The notes: generated by a model from the letters alone, not told the origin. 64,000 nucleotides of DNA from Paraprevotella clara YIT 11840 (GCF_000233955.1 NZ_JH376597.1:1-64000), one strand, 5' to 3'; shown: positions 43,301 to 53,245, counted from the first letter of the stretch. Made by a program: numbers and translations.

Positions 43301-43639
43301 ACGGGCTTCCACCACGACTTCTTTCATAACCTTACTGTTTTCCTCCATCATGATATCGAAAACCGCCCGCTTTCCTATTTCCTGCAAAACCGTCTTGTAC
43401 CCCATATAAGTAAAACGCAACTTATTCTTAGGGTTTTGTACTTTTAGAGTGAAATGCCCGTTCATATCGGTCACAGCAGCAGACACAATACGGTTGGCTG
43501 CATCTATCTCCCCCACGTACACTCCCATCAGAGGACCCAAGTCGTCCGACACGGTACCGCTTGCCACTTGGTTCTGCCCGACGGCCCACAGCGGACATAA
43601 GCAGAATAGAAATACTATCAAATATTTTATTTTATTCAT
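40331..43639 (-). CDS. SusC/RagA-like TonB-dependent transporter (first pair)
   Basis: 1102 residues. Signal peptide ending WAVGQ, carboxypeptidase-D-like domain (ASGTVSDDLGPLMGVYVGE ... TDMNGHFTLKV), a linker with VMKEVVVEARPK, plug (ADEALQGRIAGLDIIASSG, LRGVSTIMGNAEPLIVVDD, ITVLKDAAATAIWGSQGSNG) and barrel ending FTFGLTATF. It imports glycan fragments together with the SusD that follows. It lies 29 bp after the large FAS1 gene, so both probably share one transcript. Confidence 0.97.
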   Translation of the reverse strand: MNKIKYLIVFLFCLCPLWAVGQNQVASGTVSDDLGPLMGVYVGEIDAANRIVSAAVTDMNGHFTLKVQNPKNKLRFTYMGYKTVLQEIGKRAVFDIMMEENSKVMKEVVVEARPKIATGGLEIPEREQSFAQQTIKMTEFEGLSFTSADEALQGRIAGLDIIASSGNLGSGTTMRLRGVSTIMGNAEPLIVVDDNIFETNANDDIDYTSMTDERFAELLSINPEDIESITVLKDAAATAIWGSQGSNGVINIVTKRGRRGKPQFTYSLRLKGTYQPEGYKLLNGDEYTMLMKEELFNVNQNPESQPELNYDPTFSEYEQFNNNTDWRDAVKQFGLFQTHYVSLSGGGEKANYRISAGYDHQIGSIIAQKLDRFTTRMALDYFVNDRIKISSDFALTYTDNHMNSDDLLKVAYTKMPNLAIYDEDAYGNSLGTYYMQPRFVERYQGDKDELSSQRGKVNPVASAYLAKKEERSYNIQPQFDFQYRLLGLDETSHQLTYKGTVVLSIYNKYNDSYYPWELKNVDFKENEKGINSASSAFEKSFGFNTRHQLTYIPYIMNQDHSVRLFFKGEMVSGTSSSQFLSSYLLPSGTITSGTAGGFLNETKTGAGHWRKADWVLQGHYAYQSKYSLDLALRGEGNTRFGQKYRWGYFYSASGRWNISDEKWMEPTKKWLSMFAVRFGWGVTGTQPPKEDTHFSVYGVDGGYINSIGMRPNNIRLTDLRWEKQTAWNLGWNIGLFDDLVTADINLYSQKKTDLMTEHASIPTTTGFSELIVENGGDMLNKGYEINLNLNRVKLTGDLAATFNFTFANNRNTITAMTPTRLNAINGTGVKLPKNGEYMSRVQIDNPFGAIYGLRYKGVYAYSYDQFDKAQASGATCPVARDKAGGVIYGANGDPMPMYYDYNGTKYAFTGGDAIYEDVNHDGSIDQYDVVYLGSSLPKLTGGFGFRLFYKGWSLNTQFNYRYGNKIANVARMMAENMHGADNQSTAVNYRWRKEGDGANGGHVLPRALYGQGYNWMGSDRFVEDGSFLRLNYLQLSYGFDSKLVKRIGLSRLNLYVSGENLFCLTKYSGVDPEVDYGSMGVTIDEAITPRAKSFTFGLTATF

Positions 43640-43668
43640 AACCTCTTTTTTTATGATTCATGGTATTG

Positions 43669-46389
43669 TTAATCCTCCGGAACGCGTTCATTATCTTTCA
43701 GGCAGAAGCATTCGTCATCGTATATCAAAGGTTCATTCACGCGATGAACTACCACATATGAAGAAGCGTTGATATTACCATTTTCCGTTTTTTCCGAGAA
43801 TGTATATTCACGCGTCATCCGGTTATAGAACTCTGGATTTTCAGGTTTTATATGAACCACATCGGTCTTCTCCGAATTATCTGTCACCATAATACCCGCG
43901 GCGTCAGAATTCACCCGCAAGGTATAGCTCAACCCCTTGTCCGCACCGTCCAAATGAGTTGCCGCAGTTTCGAAAGACATATTACGGGCATCCCCACCGA
44001 TATAAACCGCATTGTCTTGGAAATGATACTTCAAAAAGTTCATCACACGTCGGGTATAAGCCTGTTTCAAAGAATCCACGTTGACATCCGTCCCGGCATA
44101 CACATTGGCCAGATTGTTGATGTCTTTCCAACGCGGTAACCCGAGACTGTAAGCTTTTTCCATGGCTGTATTGTCCGGTACATATACCGTATAATGATAA
44201 GAACTGAAAGTCTGTATGGCAGCATTGTCCTCATTCATATTCAAAGATTTCGTAGAAATCAAAGAATATAGGTTCGACTCGTTGGTAGTCCATTCCTCAT
44301 TTCCCAAAAGCAATTCGTAGAACTCAGAATATTCTGAATGTTCCACCAACTCCTGCATTAAACTATGGAATGTAGGCTGTACCATTTGGTCAAGCACATA
44401 ATACACCCCATTATCCATCGTTACAAAATCCTGCGTTGTTACTTCTGCTCCGGAAAACTGATCGGCCACAGTCACTTGCCCGCCCACTTTTTCAATCTTC
44501 ATGGGACCGTCATCCTTTGTCTGATAATATACAGAACCATTGCCCACATAATTGCCCCCGTTCACATCCCGAGGAACGATACAGAAATTCAGCAAATCGG
44601 TCAGACGATTTTCGACCACAGGATTGATTTGATAATAGGAATTACCCTCACTATCTTGTTGCAACGTGCTACCCAATATGCGCATGTCATCTTCTGTGCA
44701 GCCGTCCCATCCACCCAATTTCTTATCATAGCGGTAAGAATATGCTTCCACCTGGTTCTTCTCCGCATTATAATAAAACTTGAACCAACGCGGATCCGTT
44801 CCGTTATACGACACGGGGTCAATGTAACGTGAAAGGGCCTCATCCGTCAATATCATGAAATCATAATGACTCACCATAGACAACAAATAAGGTCTGAACT
44901 CCAAACTTCTAATAGCCCAATTCATGATTTTCATATTCTCATTGACCAACGTCGGAGCCAACACGGAACGGAACGATGCCGGTGCATAGGCTTTTTTCAT
45001 CACATACACAGCACCATTGTTACACACAGCCGTGCTTCCTTTTATAATATCAGCCTCGTCAAGTCCGACAGGGTCTTTGGCATCATCCAATACCAAATTG
45101 AATTTGCTGGGCAAAGAAGACAAGAACGAATACTGCATGTGGTTGTTCAAGAACTCCGCCAACACATTGTTAGGAACGTTTTCGAAAGGCTCTTCGCTCG
45201 GATAACGTTCACGTAAGAAAGAGCCGTTTTCACTATTCCAATACGAGTTCAACGCCTCATCTGTAGGAGCAAAGATGGCACCCATGTCCAAGTTGACATT
45301 ATTCGTTTGTACCCCATTTATAGTATAGATATTCCCTTCCGCATAATCGTTTCGCGAAGGATCGAATTTCAGCACACCGTCCACTTCCGATCCGTTGTAC
45401 GAAGTCAGTGAATTCCCATCGGCCGAAGAGAAAAAATAACGCCGTCCATATATGGAGTCCCCTCCGGCCAATACCGGATAAAGATTCTGGTTAGCATAGA
45501 GGTCGTGCAAATCCTTGTAAGAATTGGTAAGGAGGACTGATACAAAAGGGGCTGAATAACGATCCATCAACTTACTGAACAAAGAGGTATTCCCGTTCGT
45601 GCGCAAATAACCGGCCATATTAGGCAAAGGTTCCGGCACACCTTCCATAATATGGATATATCCGTTCTGGCACGTCACATTCCCCTCGCGCACCTTCACA
45701 TTATTTATATATACATCCTCTTCTTGGAATTCCGTTCCATTAAAAAGGTAAGAAAAATCTTTTTTAGTAATGCCCTTGGACATCATTTGGCGCCATATAA
45801 AATGCACCATCGGCACAGTCCCCTCTTCAATCAGGTTATACACGGACTGATGCCTTCCACGCAATCCCCCCCAGTAATCTGCACTCACCGAAGCCTCGGG
45901 CAGTTCTGCCACGGACACAGCCGGAATAGAATCATACACCGACCATTGCGTATTGGTACGGCGCATCACCTGCCCTTTCAATATATTGTCTCCTGACGGT
46001 TGGTTGGTCAACAAATCAAGCACGTAGGCATTCTCCAACATGGAAGTGTTCACCAAAAACCTCTTCATCGGGGTGGAGATATGATTCTCATCCACTCCCT
46101 GCGCCTTAAAATAAGCGCGATAAGTATCGTCATCGGCCACAAACACCGTCACACTACCGGTCTTGCTTAAGAATTCGGTACGCCCCAAGTCGTCCACCAT
46201 CTTTAAATAAATACCGAAATTGCCACGGCGTGCCAACTCGTCATAAATGCTTTGCCCCAACCACGAGGGTTTCTCCTGTGCCCATTCATAATCATCCGAA
46301 CAGGAGGGCATCATGCAAAATGCACCAACCCAAATACCGGTGGAGATCAGTACCCTATACGGCCTTGCACGTAATACCTTTTTTAGCAT
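43669..46389 (-). CDS. Large multi-FAS1-domain lipoprotein
   Basis: 906 residues. Lipoprotein signal with MMPSC (Cys 30). Four FAS1-like units can be seen by their YTVFVPxxxA-type strands: SVTVFVADDDTYRAYF, MGAIFAPTDEALNSYW, YDFMILTDEALSRYI and YTVYVPDNTAMEKAYSLG, spread over the whole length. It is the first gene of the close-packed group FAS1-SusC-SusD-FAS1-FAS1-SusC-SusD. No sugar-cleaving motif is present. A surface-exposed, perhaps multivalent, binding or scaffold role is inferred from FAS1 adhesion biology and operon position. A strong hairpin (46437-46472) lies between it and the upstream gene. Confidence 0.85.
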   Translation of the reverse strand: MLKKVLRARPYRVLISTGIWVGAFCMMPSCSDDYEWAQEKPSWLGQSIYDELARRGNFGIYLKMVDDLGRTEFLSKTGSVTVFVADDDTYRAYFKAQGVDENHISTPMKRFLVNTSMLENAYVLDLLTNQPSGDNILKGQVMRRTNTQWSVYDSIPAVSVAELPEASVSADYWGGLRGRHQSVYNLIEEGTVPMVHFIWRQMMSKGITKKDFSYLFNGTEFQEEDVYINNVKVREGNVTCQNGYIHIMEGVPEPLPNMAGYLRTNGNTSLFSKLMDRYSAPFVSVLLTNSYKDLHDLYANQNLYPVLAGGDSIYGRRYFFSSADGNSLTSYNGSEVDGVLKFDPSRNDYAEGNIYTINGVQTNNVNLDMGAIFAPTDEALNSYWNSENGSFLRERYPSEEPFENVPNNVLAEFLNNHMQYSFLSSLPSKFNLVLDDAKDPVGLDEADIIKGSTAVCNNGAVYVMKKAYAPASFRSVLAPTLVNENMKIMNWAIRSLEFRPYLLSMVSHYDFMILTDEALSRYIDPVSYNGTDPRWFKFYYNAEKNQVEAYSYRYDKKLGGWDGCTEDDMRILGSTLQQDSEGNSYYQINPVVENRLTDLLNFCIVPRDVNGGNYVGNGSVYYQTKDDGPMKIEKVGGQVTVADQFSGAEVTTQDFVTMDNGVYYVLDQMVQPTFHSLMQELVEHSEYSEFYELLLGNEEWTTNESNLYSLISTKSLNMNEDNAAIQTFSSYHYTVYVPDNTAMEKAYSLGLPRWKDINNLANVYAGTDVNVDSLKQAYTRRVMNFLKYHFQDNAVYIGGDARNMSFETAATHLDGADKGLSYTLRVNSDAAGIMVTDNSEKTDVVHIKPENPEFYNRMTREYTFSEKTENGNINASSYVVVHRVNEPLIYDDECFCLKDNERVPED

Positions 46390-46436
46390 AAAACCTTGTT
46401 TTAAAATTATGTTTTTCTTTCAACCCTAAATGGGAG

Positions 46437-46472
46437 AAACGGGACGGCACACGACGGTGCCCCGTCCCGTTT
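46437..46472 (-). terminator. Strong hairpin between the 1225-residue protein gene and the FAS1-SusCD group
   Basis: AAACGGGACGG and CCGTCCCGTTT form an 11-bp perfect stem extended by an inner CAC/GTG pairing. On the minus (coding) strand it is followed by CTCCC rather than a U run, so it may be a partial terminator or an mRNA-processing hairpin that sets expression levels within the locus. Confidence 0.55.
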
Positions 46473-46481
46473 TGTTTTAGA

Positions 46482-49400
46482 TTAATTGCCTGTCACTACA
46501 TATTTCTTGCCGCCTGCAATATAGATTCCTTTCTTCAAGCCCTTCACCGCATCGGCACGTTTCGCTTGTTTGCGCACAAGCTTGCCGGTAATATCATATA
46601 CATCTACAAGTTCCGACAAATTATCGTTGCGGCCAACCATGGTACCACCGATATTGCTACCTCTTTCCGTACCGACATAATAGAGACGGAAATTGTCAGC
46701 CAGGAACCAAGAATCATTTCCTCCAACTCGTCCATTACCACGTATTCCAATAGTCACGGCCCCATTCTCCACATAGATTTCAGGAACCACTGTGGTCGTT
46801 CCCAAAGTCGCCTGTGCTGCATCCCATACATCCTGCTTTCCGTTGAAGGCACTGTCTGCATATTCAATTTCAGTATAGGCATACACGGTACTGTCTTGCC
46901 CGGCACTTCCGGTCACCGTACTTACCTCCACACTGTTCGTCTGCGCATAAAGCCTCATCTTGTCCCATTCATGGTTCAAGAACGTAGCGGCCTCCACACG
47001 ATAGGCGCCGGTTGGTAATCCATACTTGCCCTCAGCAGACACTTCGGGTTGCGTACCGATAACCTGACGATAATCCGTAGCCGAAGAAATATTATGAGCA
47101 TCATTACTGGAATGACTGGTCGTGTACATCCAAGTATCACCAGACGTGGCCCCTGTACGCGGTGCACGATCTGCATTCGTTTCCAAAGTCCATCCATTGA
47201 TTCTTATATCAGTCGGATTGCCTTCATCATCCGTGGCATCCTGATAGATATTAGGATTGACAACAAATGTCGTCATATCAAACGGTTCGTCAACTGTTGC
47301 CCGTGCCAACACTTCTGGAGTCATGGCATTGATACACTCACCTTGCAAGGCCTGTACCGCCAAATCAACATCCAAAGGATCCAACTCATCCGAAGCAAGA
47401 TAAGTCATTACGTTAAGGTAGGCCTCTGTTTGTGCCAACCCTCCTATCTGGTCTGCCAAAACTTTGGCTGTCCCCATCGGGAAGCAAAGTGCCACGGAAT
47501 TCATGAACTCCGTAGTGGCCACTTTTAGAGCCTCTGCCTGTTCAACCACTGCGTCTGACAAATAATTGTCCCAAGTCATATCCTCAGCCACTTCCGCCGC
47601 CGTTTCCAAAGCCGCAATAAATGTTTTTTTTGCTGTAGGTTGAGCAAACAGAACCCCTTCATTCAATTGATTATTGAAATTATTTCCATTCTGCACCAAT
47701 GGAGTCAAAAGTAAATAATTCGCAATCAATTTCTCGGCATCCGCGTTCATCTTATCCAAGTCATTTATGGCATAAGAAACGTCGTCCAAAGTCCCTTCCG
47801 TCAAGAAAAGATAATAACCCTCTTCCGGATCCAAGGCAAAACCGTAGGACTCACTGTCGTCTATACCGTAGACCGTCAAGGAGTCGTGCAATACCACAGC
47901 CTTATCCAACCGGTCTTGTAAACGTCCCCGGTAAGCCCCAAGCACATCCTTTCCTGCAAAATAAAGACGGAAGTTATCGGCATACCAATTCTTACCATTA
48001 CCACCTTGATGGTTATTCTCCGGATCGGATCCCCTTACACCTATATACAATTGGCCACCAACTACCACGACATCTTCCACCGTACTGGTCACATCTGTCT
48101 TAGAAAGAGCTTCATCATAAAGCATCCTATCACGGTTAAAATACACTGTATCGAAGTTTACACTGTCAGATGTCGCATACAGTACAATCTTATTCGGGTC
48201 ACCGTCAGAATAAGTAGCAGCCGCCAACTGATACAAACCATCCGGCAATTTGACAGAGCCATCTCCAATTCCTATTTTCTGATAATAATGTACTCCTGTC
48301 ACATCATTACCTTTATTACCAGACCAATTACCCGCATGCAATTCACCATCACCGTCTGTCACCGTACACCACTCTGTGTTGTCACGCGCATCATTACGAC
48401 CAAGAATCCATCCCCCAGGCATTTGGTTCTTTACACCAGTATTGTTGAAAATATTCGGGTTAGTAATAAAGCTCGTCAAATCCAATTTGTTCTCTTCTGT
48501 AACCGTAGCCAAGAATTCCGGTGTCAGTTTTTCTTGGATTTTCGCATTCAAAGCAGCCACATCCAAGATTGCATCGTCAAATGTCAATTCCACAGCATCC
48601 AAATCAGCCAACACTTTTTTATACTCATCCGTGTTCTCCAATCCGCCCAACCGGTCGGCCAAAGCCTTTGCTTTTCCTAAAGCGTATGACAATCCGGCCC
48701 AATTCCGAGCCGAAACCACCATTGCATTCAATTTTGTGGTACTTTCTTCTGCCCCAACAACCATATCAGCCATATTGGTCTCCGCAAGTTGTTTCTTAGC
48801 TTCCGAAATCTGTTGCTGCAAAGAAGTCTTTAAAGCAGTATTCAATGTGACTTCCCCATTCTCGACTTTTGCCCAATATGCTTCGGCCCCCTTCACGGCA
48901 TTGTTCAAAGCCATGGTCAATGCACGTGCGGCATTAGCCGATTTCACAGTCTCTGATACAACTTGCAACGCCTCCGTGACATCGCCTGTGGTTCCAACAT
49001 ACTTGTCATATACGACCTGAAGCTCTGACTTTATAGCTTCAGCTCCAAGGTCATTAAAATCATTAATCAGATTCTGGAATGACCCCATCAACTCAGTAAA
49101 GGCTTCTTCTGCCGTTGCCTCTCCCAAATATGTTAAACGGAAATTGTCAAAAACGACCCAATCATTTTTGATATGTGCATTTTTCTTCACACCGAGACGC
49201 AAAGTACCGTCCTGCACAATCACTTCCACCGTATTGCCGCCATAACGGCCATCCCCAAAGGCAATCGCAGCCTTATTGGCATCCGTGGGAACATCCTCCT
49301 CGCTCTCGGCTAAAAGAAGAGGGGATTCAATCAAACCTGCATACAACATGGCGTTCCGAACCGAACCGTCACCGCGATAAAAACCTTGGCAGGTCAAACG

Positions 49401-50159
49401 GTAACGCCCGTTACGGATACCGGTAAGTTCCTGGTAAATATCGAAATTGTCATTATTGGACGCTTCTGCACAATAAAAATGATTTCCAGAAGCTCCACTC
49501 GGAGAACTTAAACTAACCGTTCCGCCATTATGCACCTCTTTCCAATTGTGAGGTTCTGTGCGAACAAAACTGGCTCCCATGATATAGAACGTAGCATCCA
49601 CCCCATTGTCTTTGGTAGCCTGATTGAGTCTTTGCTCACGTTGTGCTTTCGAAACGAACAACCATTGCGCATCGGTGGCACTTCCGTTACCGTCCAAATT
49701 TAACACCGTGCCTTCCCCGCCATAATAAAACCATTTGTTGGCATCCAAGTTCATCACATACTCATTAAGGCCATCATCCGGTGTGGGATCAGTGAAGGTA
49801 TATTCAGCCGGGGTACCATTATCAATATATCCATCGCTGCCCAAGCCCCTGTTGTCACCGTTGCAACGGGTCACAATCTTGTATTTGCCATTCGACACGA
49901 CTACCGTGCACAATAATCCCGGTTGTCCCAAGGAACCTTGTGTACCCCAGGTATTGGCTCCCAAAAGAAAACCGTCACCACTTTTGTTATAAAGGTAAAA
50001 CTCACCACCTTCTGCTGGCAGAGCCTCACCCACCCAAGGATTTTCCTCCTGGGCAAAAGCCATGTTGGCTGCCGCCAATGCCATGGTCATCAAAGCCACC
50101 GGCAAGCGTTTGCCCAACCGGACAGAAAAAATTTTCGTCGCTCTTCTTTTCATGTTCAT
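46482..50159 (-). CDS. Exported multi-module protein, probable glycan-binding protein of the PUL
   Basis: 1225 residues. Signal peptide (VALMTMALAAANMAFAQ) after a basic n-region. Three beta-sandwich modules, each ending in the same pattern, NDWVVFDNFRLTYLG (about 330), KNWYADNFRLYFAG (about 725) and SWFLADNFRLYYVG (about 1155), look like carbohydrate-binding (galactose-binding-fold) domains. They are joined by helical segments (EELMGSFQNLINDFN type, LSYALGKAKALADRLGG and its repeat MGTAKVLADQIGG). The C-terminus VYDITGKLVRKQAK ... LKKGIYIAGGKK is the short C-terminal domain common in secreted Bacteroides glycan enzymes. No catalytic motif is seen. It has its own promoter with the shared PUL operator (50272-50295). 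Confidence 0.8.
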   Translation of the reverse strand: MNMKRRATKIFSVRLGKRLPVALMTMALAAANMAFAQEENPWVGEALPAEGGEFYLYNKSGDGFLLGANTWGTQGSLGQPGLLCTVVVSNGKYKIVTRCNGDNRGLGSDGYIDNGTPAEYTFTDPTPDDGLNEYVMNLDANKWFYYGGEGTVLNLDGNGSATDAQWLFVSKAQREQRLNQATKDNGVDATFYIMGASFVRTEPHNWKEVHNGGTVSLSSPSGASGNHFYCAEASNNDNFDIYQELTGIRNGRYRLTCQGFYRGDGSVRNAMLYAGLIESPLLLAESEEDVPTDANKAAIAFGDGRYGGNTVEVIVQDGTLRLGVKKNAHIKNDWVVFDNFRLTYLGEATAEEAFTELMGSFQNLINDFNDLGAEAIKSELQVVYDKYVGTTGDVTEALQVVSETVKSANAARALTMALNNAVKGAEAYWAKVENGEVTLNTALKTSLQQQISEAKKQLAETNMADMVVGAEESTTKLNAMVVSARNWAGLSYALGKAKALADRLGGLENTDEYKKVLADLDAVELTFDDAILDVAALNAKIQEKLTPEFLATVTEENKLDLTSFITNPNIFNNTGVKNQMPGGWILGRNDARDNTEWCTVTDGDGELHAGNWSGNKGNDVTGVHYYQKIGIGDGSVKLPDGLYQLAAATYSDGDPNKIVLYATSDSVNFDTVYFNRDRMLYDEALSKTDVTSTVEDVVVVGGQLYIGVRGSDPENNHQGGNGKNWYADNFRLYFAGKDVLGAYRGRLQDRLDKAVVLHDSLTVYGIDDSESYGFALDPEEGYYLFLTEGTLDDVSYAINDLDKMNADAEKLIANYLLLTPLVQNGNNFNNQLNEGVLFAQPTAKKTFIAALETAAEVAEDMTWDNYLSDAVVEQAEALKVATTEFMNSVALCFPMGTAKVLADQIGGLAQTEAYLNVMTYLASDELDPLDVDLAVQALQGECINAMTPEVLARATVDEPFDMTTFVVNPNIYQDATDDEGNPTDIRINGWTLETNADRAPRTGATSGDTWMYTTSHSSNDAHNISSATDYRQVIGTQPEVSAEGKYGLPTGAYRVEAATFLNHEWDKMRLYAQTNSVEVSTVTGSAGQDSTVYAYTEIEYADSAFNGKQDVWDAAQATLGTTTVVPEIYVENGAVTIGIRGNGRVGGNDSWFLADNFRLYYVGTERGSNIGGTMVGRNDNLSELVDVYDITGKLVRKQAKRADAVKGLKKGIYIAGGKKYVVTGN

Positions 50160-50240
50160 AAGTTTTAAGGTTCATTATTCTTATCGCATATCACAGCCGA
50201 ACCTATTGACTGCAAAAGCGTTTTTTTATCCAACTGCTTT

Positions 50241-50248
50241 CAAAGGTA
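50241..50248 (-). promoter_or_regulatory. -7 box (TACCTTTG), promoter of the 1225-residue protein gene
   Basis: TACCTTTG on the minus strand, 81 bp before the ATG at 50159, with the shared direct-repeat operator exactly 23 nt upstream. Confidence 0.75.
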
Positions 50249-50271
50249 GACACTATATATTTAAAGGTATA

Positions 50272-50295
50272 GGACAAAAAATAACAAATGATTAG
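50272..50295 (-). promoter_or_regulatory. Candidate HTCS operator, site 1
   Basis: On the minus strand the site reads ...CATTTGTTATTTTTTGTCC, a direct repeat TTTGTT-N4-TTTGTCC with 10-bp phasing. All 24 bp are identical to site 2. It ends 23 nt before the -7 box, where an AraC-type activator could contact RNA polymerase. Confidence 0.75.
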
Positions 50296-50396
50296 ACATT
50301 TTATAACATAGCACAAAAACCATTGATTTTCAATACATACAAAACGTAAAAAAGCACCATCATTCTATCGTCCCATACTTATTCCGACACATAGAC

Positions 50397-53219
50397 CTAC
50401 ATCATCTTCAGGCTCTTGCAACGACCTGAAGTCGTCACATAACGCAAAATCATCATGCCCTTCCGCGCCGGCAGATCCACACGGTTTGTACCCGGTACAC
50501 AACGGACACTGCGCAACAAGCTGCCTTCAAGCATATAAATATTCAACAAGCCCTCTTCGTCCACACATACTTCCAGAGCACTTTTGCCACAACGGCCAAC
50601 CTCCAACAACGGGATGCTTTCCTCATCTTCCAAAACGACATCCCTTACAGAAGAGCCGTCTTCCTTCTTCACTAAACGGAACGGGAATGAAGTACAAAGC
50701 CCTTGGTTCACCGATATAACAGACGATTCCGGAACAATTTCCCACAAACCACCAGACACAGACGAAGAACGTTCTATGGCATACAAGTCGTCCGAGCCGC
50801 ATTTATGCCACAAATTAAAGGAATGCCGAGAATAATCGCTCGCCGAACTCAAACGCCCATCTTCTGATAAATGCTGTCCGCTGTTGGTACGGCTGATGAA
50901 CATGTAACGCGAACCATAAGTAGAAGGAAGACGACGGATACGCCACAAATACTCTTCATCTGTATCCTCAGAATAGGTCATGAACTGCCCGTCCGTATTC
51001 CGCAGATAACGATTACCCGAAGCCTCTTGAATATAGTAGTTGTCTTCATCAGAAGGAGACAAAGCATTGGTCTCATATACAGGCACATCGAAATGGTACA
51101 CCGTGCGAGCCTCTTTCCCTGTAGATGAAAAACGTTGGAACACCAAAGTAACACTAAAACTAGTGTCCATGGCTGATACATGCAGGGTATCATTCAGATC
51201 GGCCACCTGTACGCCCAAATCATCCAAATGGTAAGTCAACGTGTCGGCCTGGATGGTATCGTTGGCCACGGCCCATTTGTAAATGCGCGTTGAATTCACC
51301 GACTGGCTCAATATGGACGTAGGCTTAGCATAAAGGCTGAAAGAAGCCCCTTGCGGCAACACCAAGGATGTACCGGGATATTCTTCACCATTATAAATAA
51401 TGAAAGGATCTATTTCGGAAACCTCCACGCGGAACACCTGCGACTTGAACACTCCCGACTTGTGTTCCATCGTCACACGGTAATAGGCACTGGAAGCCAC
51501 ACTGGCCAATTCAAAACGGTTGGTTGTCGCGTTGTTCAACTTCGACCAATTCTCCCCGTTCGTACTCTTTTCCCAACGCCATGACCTGACATGCCATCCA
51601 CCGTAATCCATACCTAAAATCACGCTCTCGTTCTTCTTCACGTAAATCAAAGTGTCCTGGCTTTCCCGGTAAGCATATTTGCAATAAGGCGTGCAGTCAC
51701 GCACGTATGCCTCGCCCGCCACCTGTATGGAAAACATCTGCGTACTTACCACTCCTGCCGAATTCGTATAACGTACACGGTACACGAAAGAGGTATCCAT
51801 TTCCACCTCACGCTCGGCTGAAATACAAGAGGCATCATCATCCCACGCCCACTTACCGGTATCAGTCTCACCTTCCGGTAAAGCCACCTTCAGTGTCACT
51901 TTCGCCCCTCTCGGAACGGCATTCAACAAGGTACGGTCCAAAGCCTCACCGCCATACTCAATACTTCCTTTCAGAACGGTCGGTACAAGGGTTTCGTCTT
52001 CCAACGGATCCAAGGAACACATCAATGTTGTGAATCCCAAATGGTCGTATCCGCCACTGTTTCCGCCGTAAAATCCCCCACCGCCATCAATTCCATTCTC
52101 ATGCATCATCATGATTTTATGCGAATAAGGCATATCCACGCCACGGATGTTCTCATAATAATTCACGATGCGTGGCCAACCACAACGATTTGTCCCGCGC
52201 CCACCGTATCCCATCTCCGGAAAAGTGCCATCGGAATTAGTGTAGGGAGAATTGGGCAAACCTTCCTCACCTGTATTATACGCCGCTACATATTCAAAAC
52301 CGGTTGCGATACGGTCGTCCATATAGGCATAAAGATCATCACCTTGGTTCAAACCCGCCCCACACACATCTGCCGCCAAAACCACAGCCATGGAAGCGTG
52401 CCCTTGGTCACGGTTGGATTCCTGCATTTGGCCAAAATAACCGAAGGGGCCACGGTCGTCCTTATGGAGTTTCCATACCAGATTGCGAAGAGTCTCCGCA
52501 TAACGGTGCTCCTCCATATACTTATAATACTCCATACCGGCATTATACACATAAATGTCGTCGCACAAAATACCCACACTGATTTCGCACAACACATTAC
52601 ACAACCCCCAATTCGACCAGTAATGGTCATCTGCACAGCCATGACGCTCCTGTAGGAAACCGAAACTCTGATCGCTGAACACCCTCAACATCCACTGCTG
52701 GTAACGTTTGAAATCCTCACGGTTCCACCCTTCATAGTCGCGCATTAATTCTCCAGCGTTGGCAAACTCGTATCCATAAAGCCCAGAGGCAAGACTGCCG
52801 TTGGAATTACCGGACACTTTCTTGCAGGTCCTGGCCCACGCATTCATGATTTCAACAGACTTTTCCGCATAGCGCTCATCTCCGGTAATCCTCCAAACCA
52901 ATGCACACTGGTAAGCCGTAGCCGCATCATTCATGGCGGCTCCATAATTGTCACCTTCCGGTTCCCAGACATTCCATCCTCCACGGATAATCTTGACTGT
53001 GGGATTGGGTTTCCAATTCAAATCCACATGCTTGCTGGTCATCAACTTGTTGTAGGCCGCCGTCCAAGGTTCCTGCCCTGTGGCCAACTTTTCCTTCACC
53101 CTGTCGAAATCCGCCTGCGTGTGCAATATGCCGGGATGTATGAATCCCTGCGCCATCCCAGACAAAGACATACAGACAAACAGCAACGACAATACGCTCT
53201 TTTTGTTCATAGCATTCAT
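50397..53219 (-). CDS. Alginate-lyase-like (PL38-type) polysaccharide lyase with Ig-like modules
   Basis: About 940 residues. The frame is open to 53264, but the -7 box at 53238-53245 lies inside that stretch, so the start is 53219 (MNAMNKK) or 53210 (MNKKSVLS). Signal peptide SLLFVCMSLSGMAQ; the mature protein opens GFIHPGILHTQADFDRVKEKL, typical of the alginate-lyase alpha/alpha barrel (PF05426). The barrel (about 25-420) includes DDHYWSNWGLCN and the motif QMQESNRDQGHASM (about 265), seen twice in the other lyase of this locus. PL38 enzymes with this look cleave glucuronan or alginate by beta-elimination. Ig-like domains and a short C-terminal domain follow. The Tyr/His catalytic pair cannot be fixed without a structure. 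Confidence 0.82.
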   Translation of the reverse strand: MNAMNKKSVLSLLFVCMSLSGMAQGFIHPGILHTQADFDRVKEKLATGQEPWTAAYNKLMTSKHVDLNWKPNPTVKIIRGGWNVWEPEGDNYGAAMNDAATAYQCALVWRITGDERYAEKSVEIMNAWARTCKKVSGNSNGSLASGLYGYEFANAGELMRDYEGWNREDFKRYQQWMLRVFSDQSFGFLQERHGCADDHYWSNWGLCNVLCEISVGILCDDIYVYNAGMEYYKYMEEHRYAETLRNLVWKLHKDDRGPFGYFGQMQESNRDQGHASMAVVLAADVCGAGLNQGDDLYAYMDDRIATGFEYVAAYNTGEEGLPNSPYTNSDGTFPEMGYGGRGTNRCGWPRIVNYYENIRGVDMPYSHKIMMMHENGIDGGGGFYGGNSGGYDHLGFTTLMCSLDPLEDETLVPTVLKGSIEYGGEALDRTLLNAVPRGAKVTLKVALPEGETDTGKWAWDDDASCISAEREVEMDTSFVYRVRYTNSAGVVSTQMFSIQVAGEAYVRDCTPYCKYAYRESQDTLIYVKKNESVILGMDYGGWHVRSWRWEKSTNGENWSKLNNATTNRFELASVASSAYYRVTMEHKSGVFKSQVFRVEVSEIDPFIIYNGEEYPGTSLVLPQGASFSLYAKPTSILSQSVNSTRIYKWAVANDTIQADTLTYHLDDLGVQVADLNDTLHVSAMDTSFSVTLVFQRFSSTGKEARTVYHFDVPVYETNALSPSDEDNYYIQEASGNRYLRNTDGQFMTYSEDTDEEYLWRIRRLPSTYGSRYMFISRTNSGQHLSEDGRLSSASDYSRHSFNLWHKCGSDDLYAIERSSSVSGGLWEIVPESSVISVNQGLCTSFPFRLVKKEDGSSVRDVVLEDEESIPLLEVGRCGKSALEVCVDEEGLLNIYMLEGSLLRSVRCVPGTNRVDLPARKGMMILRYVTTSGRCKSLKMM

Positions 53220-53237
53220 TTTTTTAATACAACGATT

Positions 53238-53245
53238 CAAAATTA
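53238..53245 (-). promoter_or_regulatory. -7 box (TAATTTTG) of the alginate-lyase-like gene
   Basis: TAATTTTG on the minus strand, 18 bp before ATG 53219. It decides the start: an ATG at 53264 would lie upstream of the promoter. The operator at 53269-53292 is exactly 23 nt away. Confidence 0.75.
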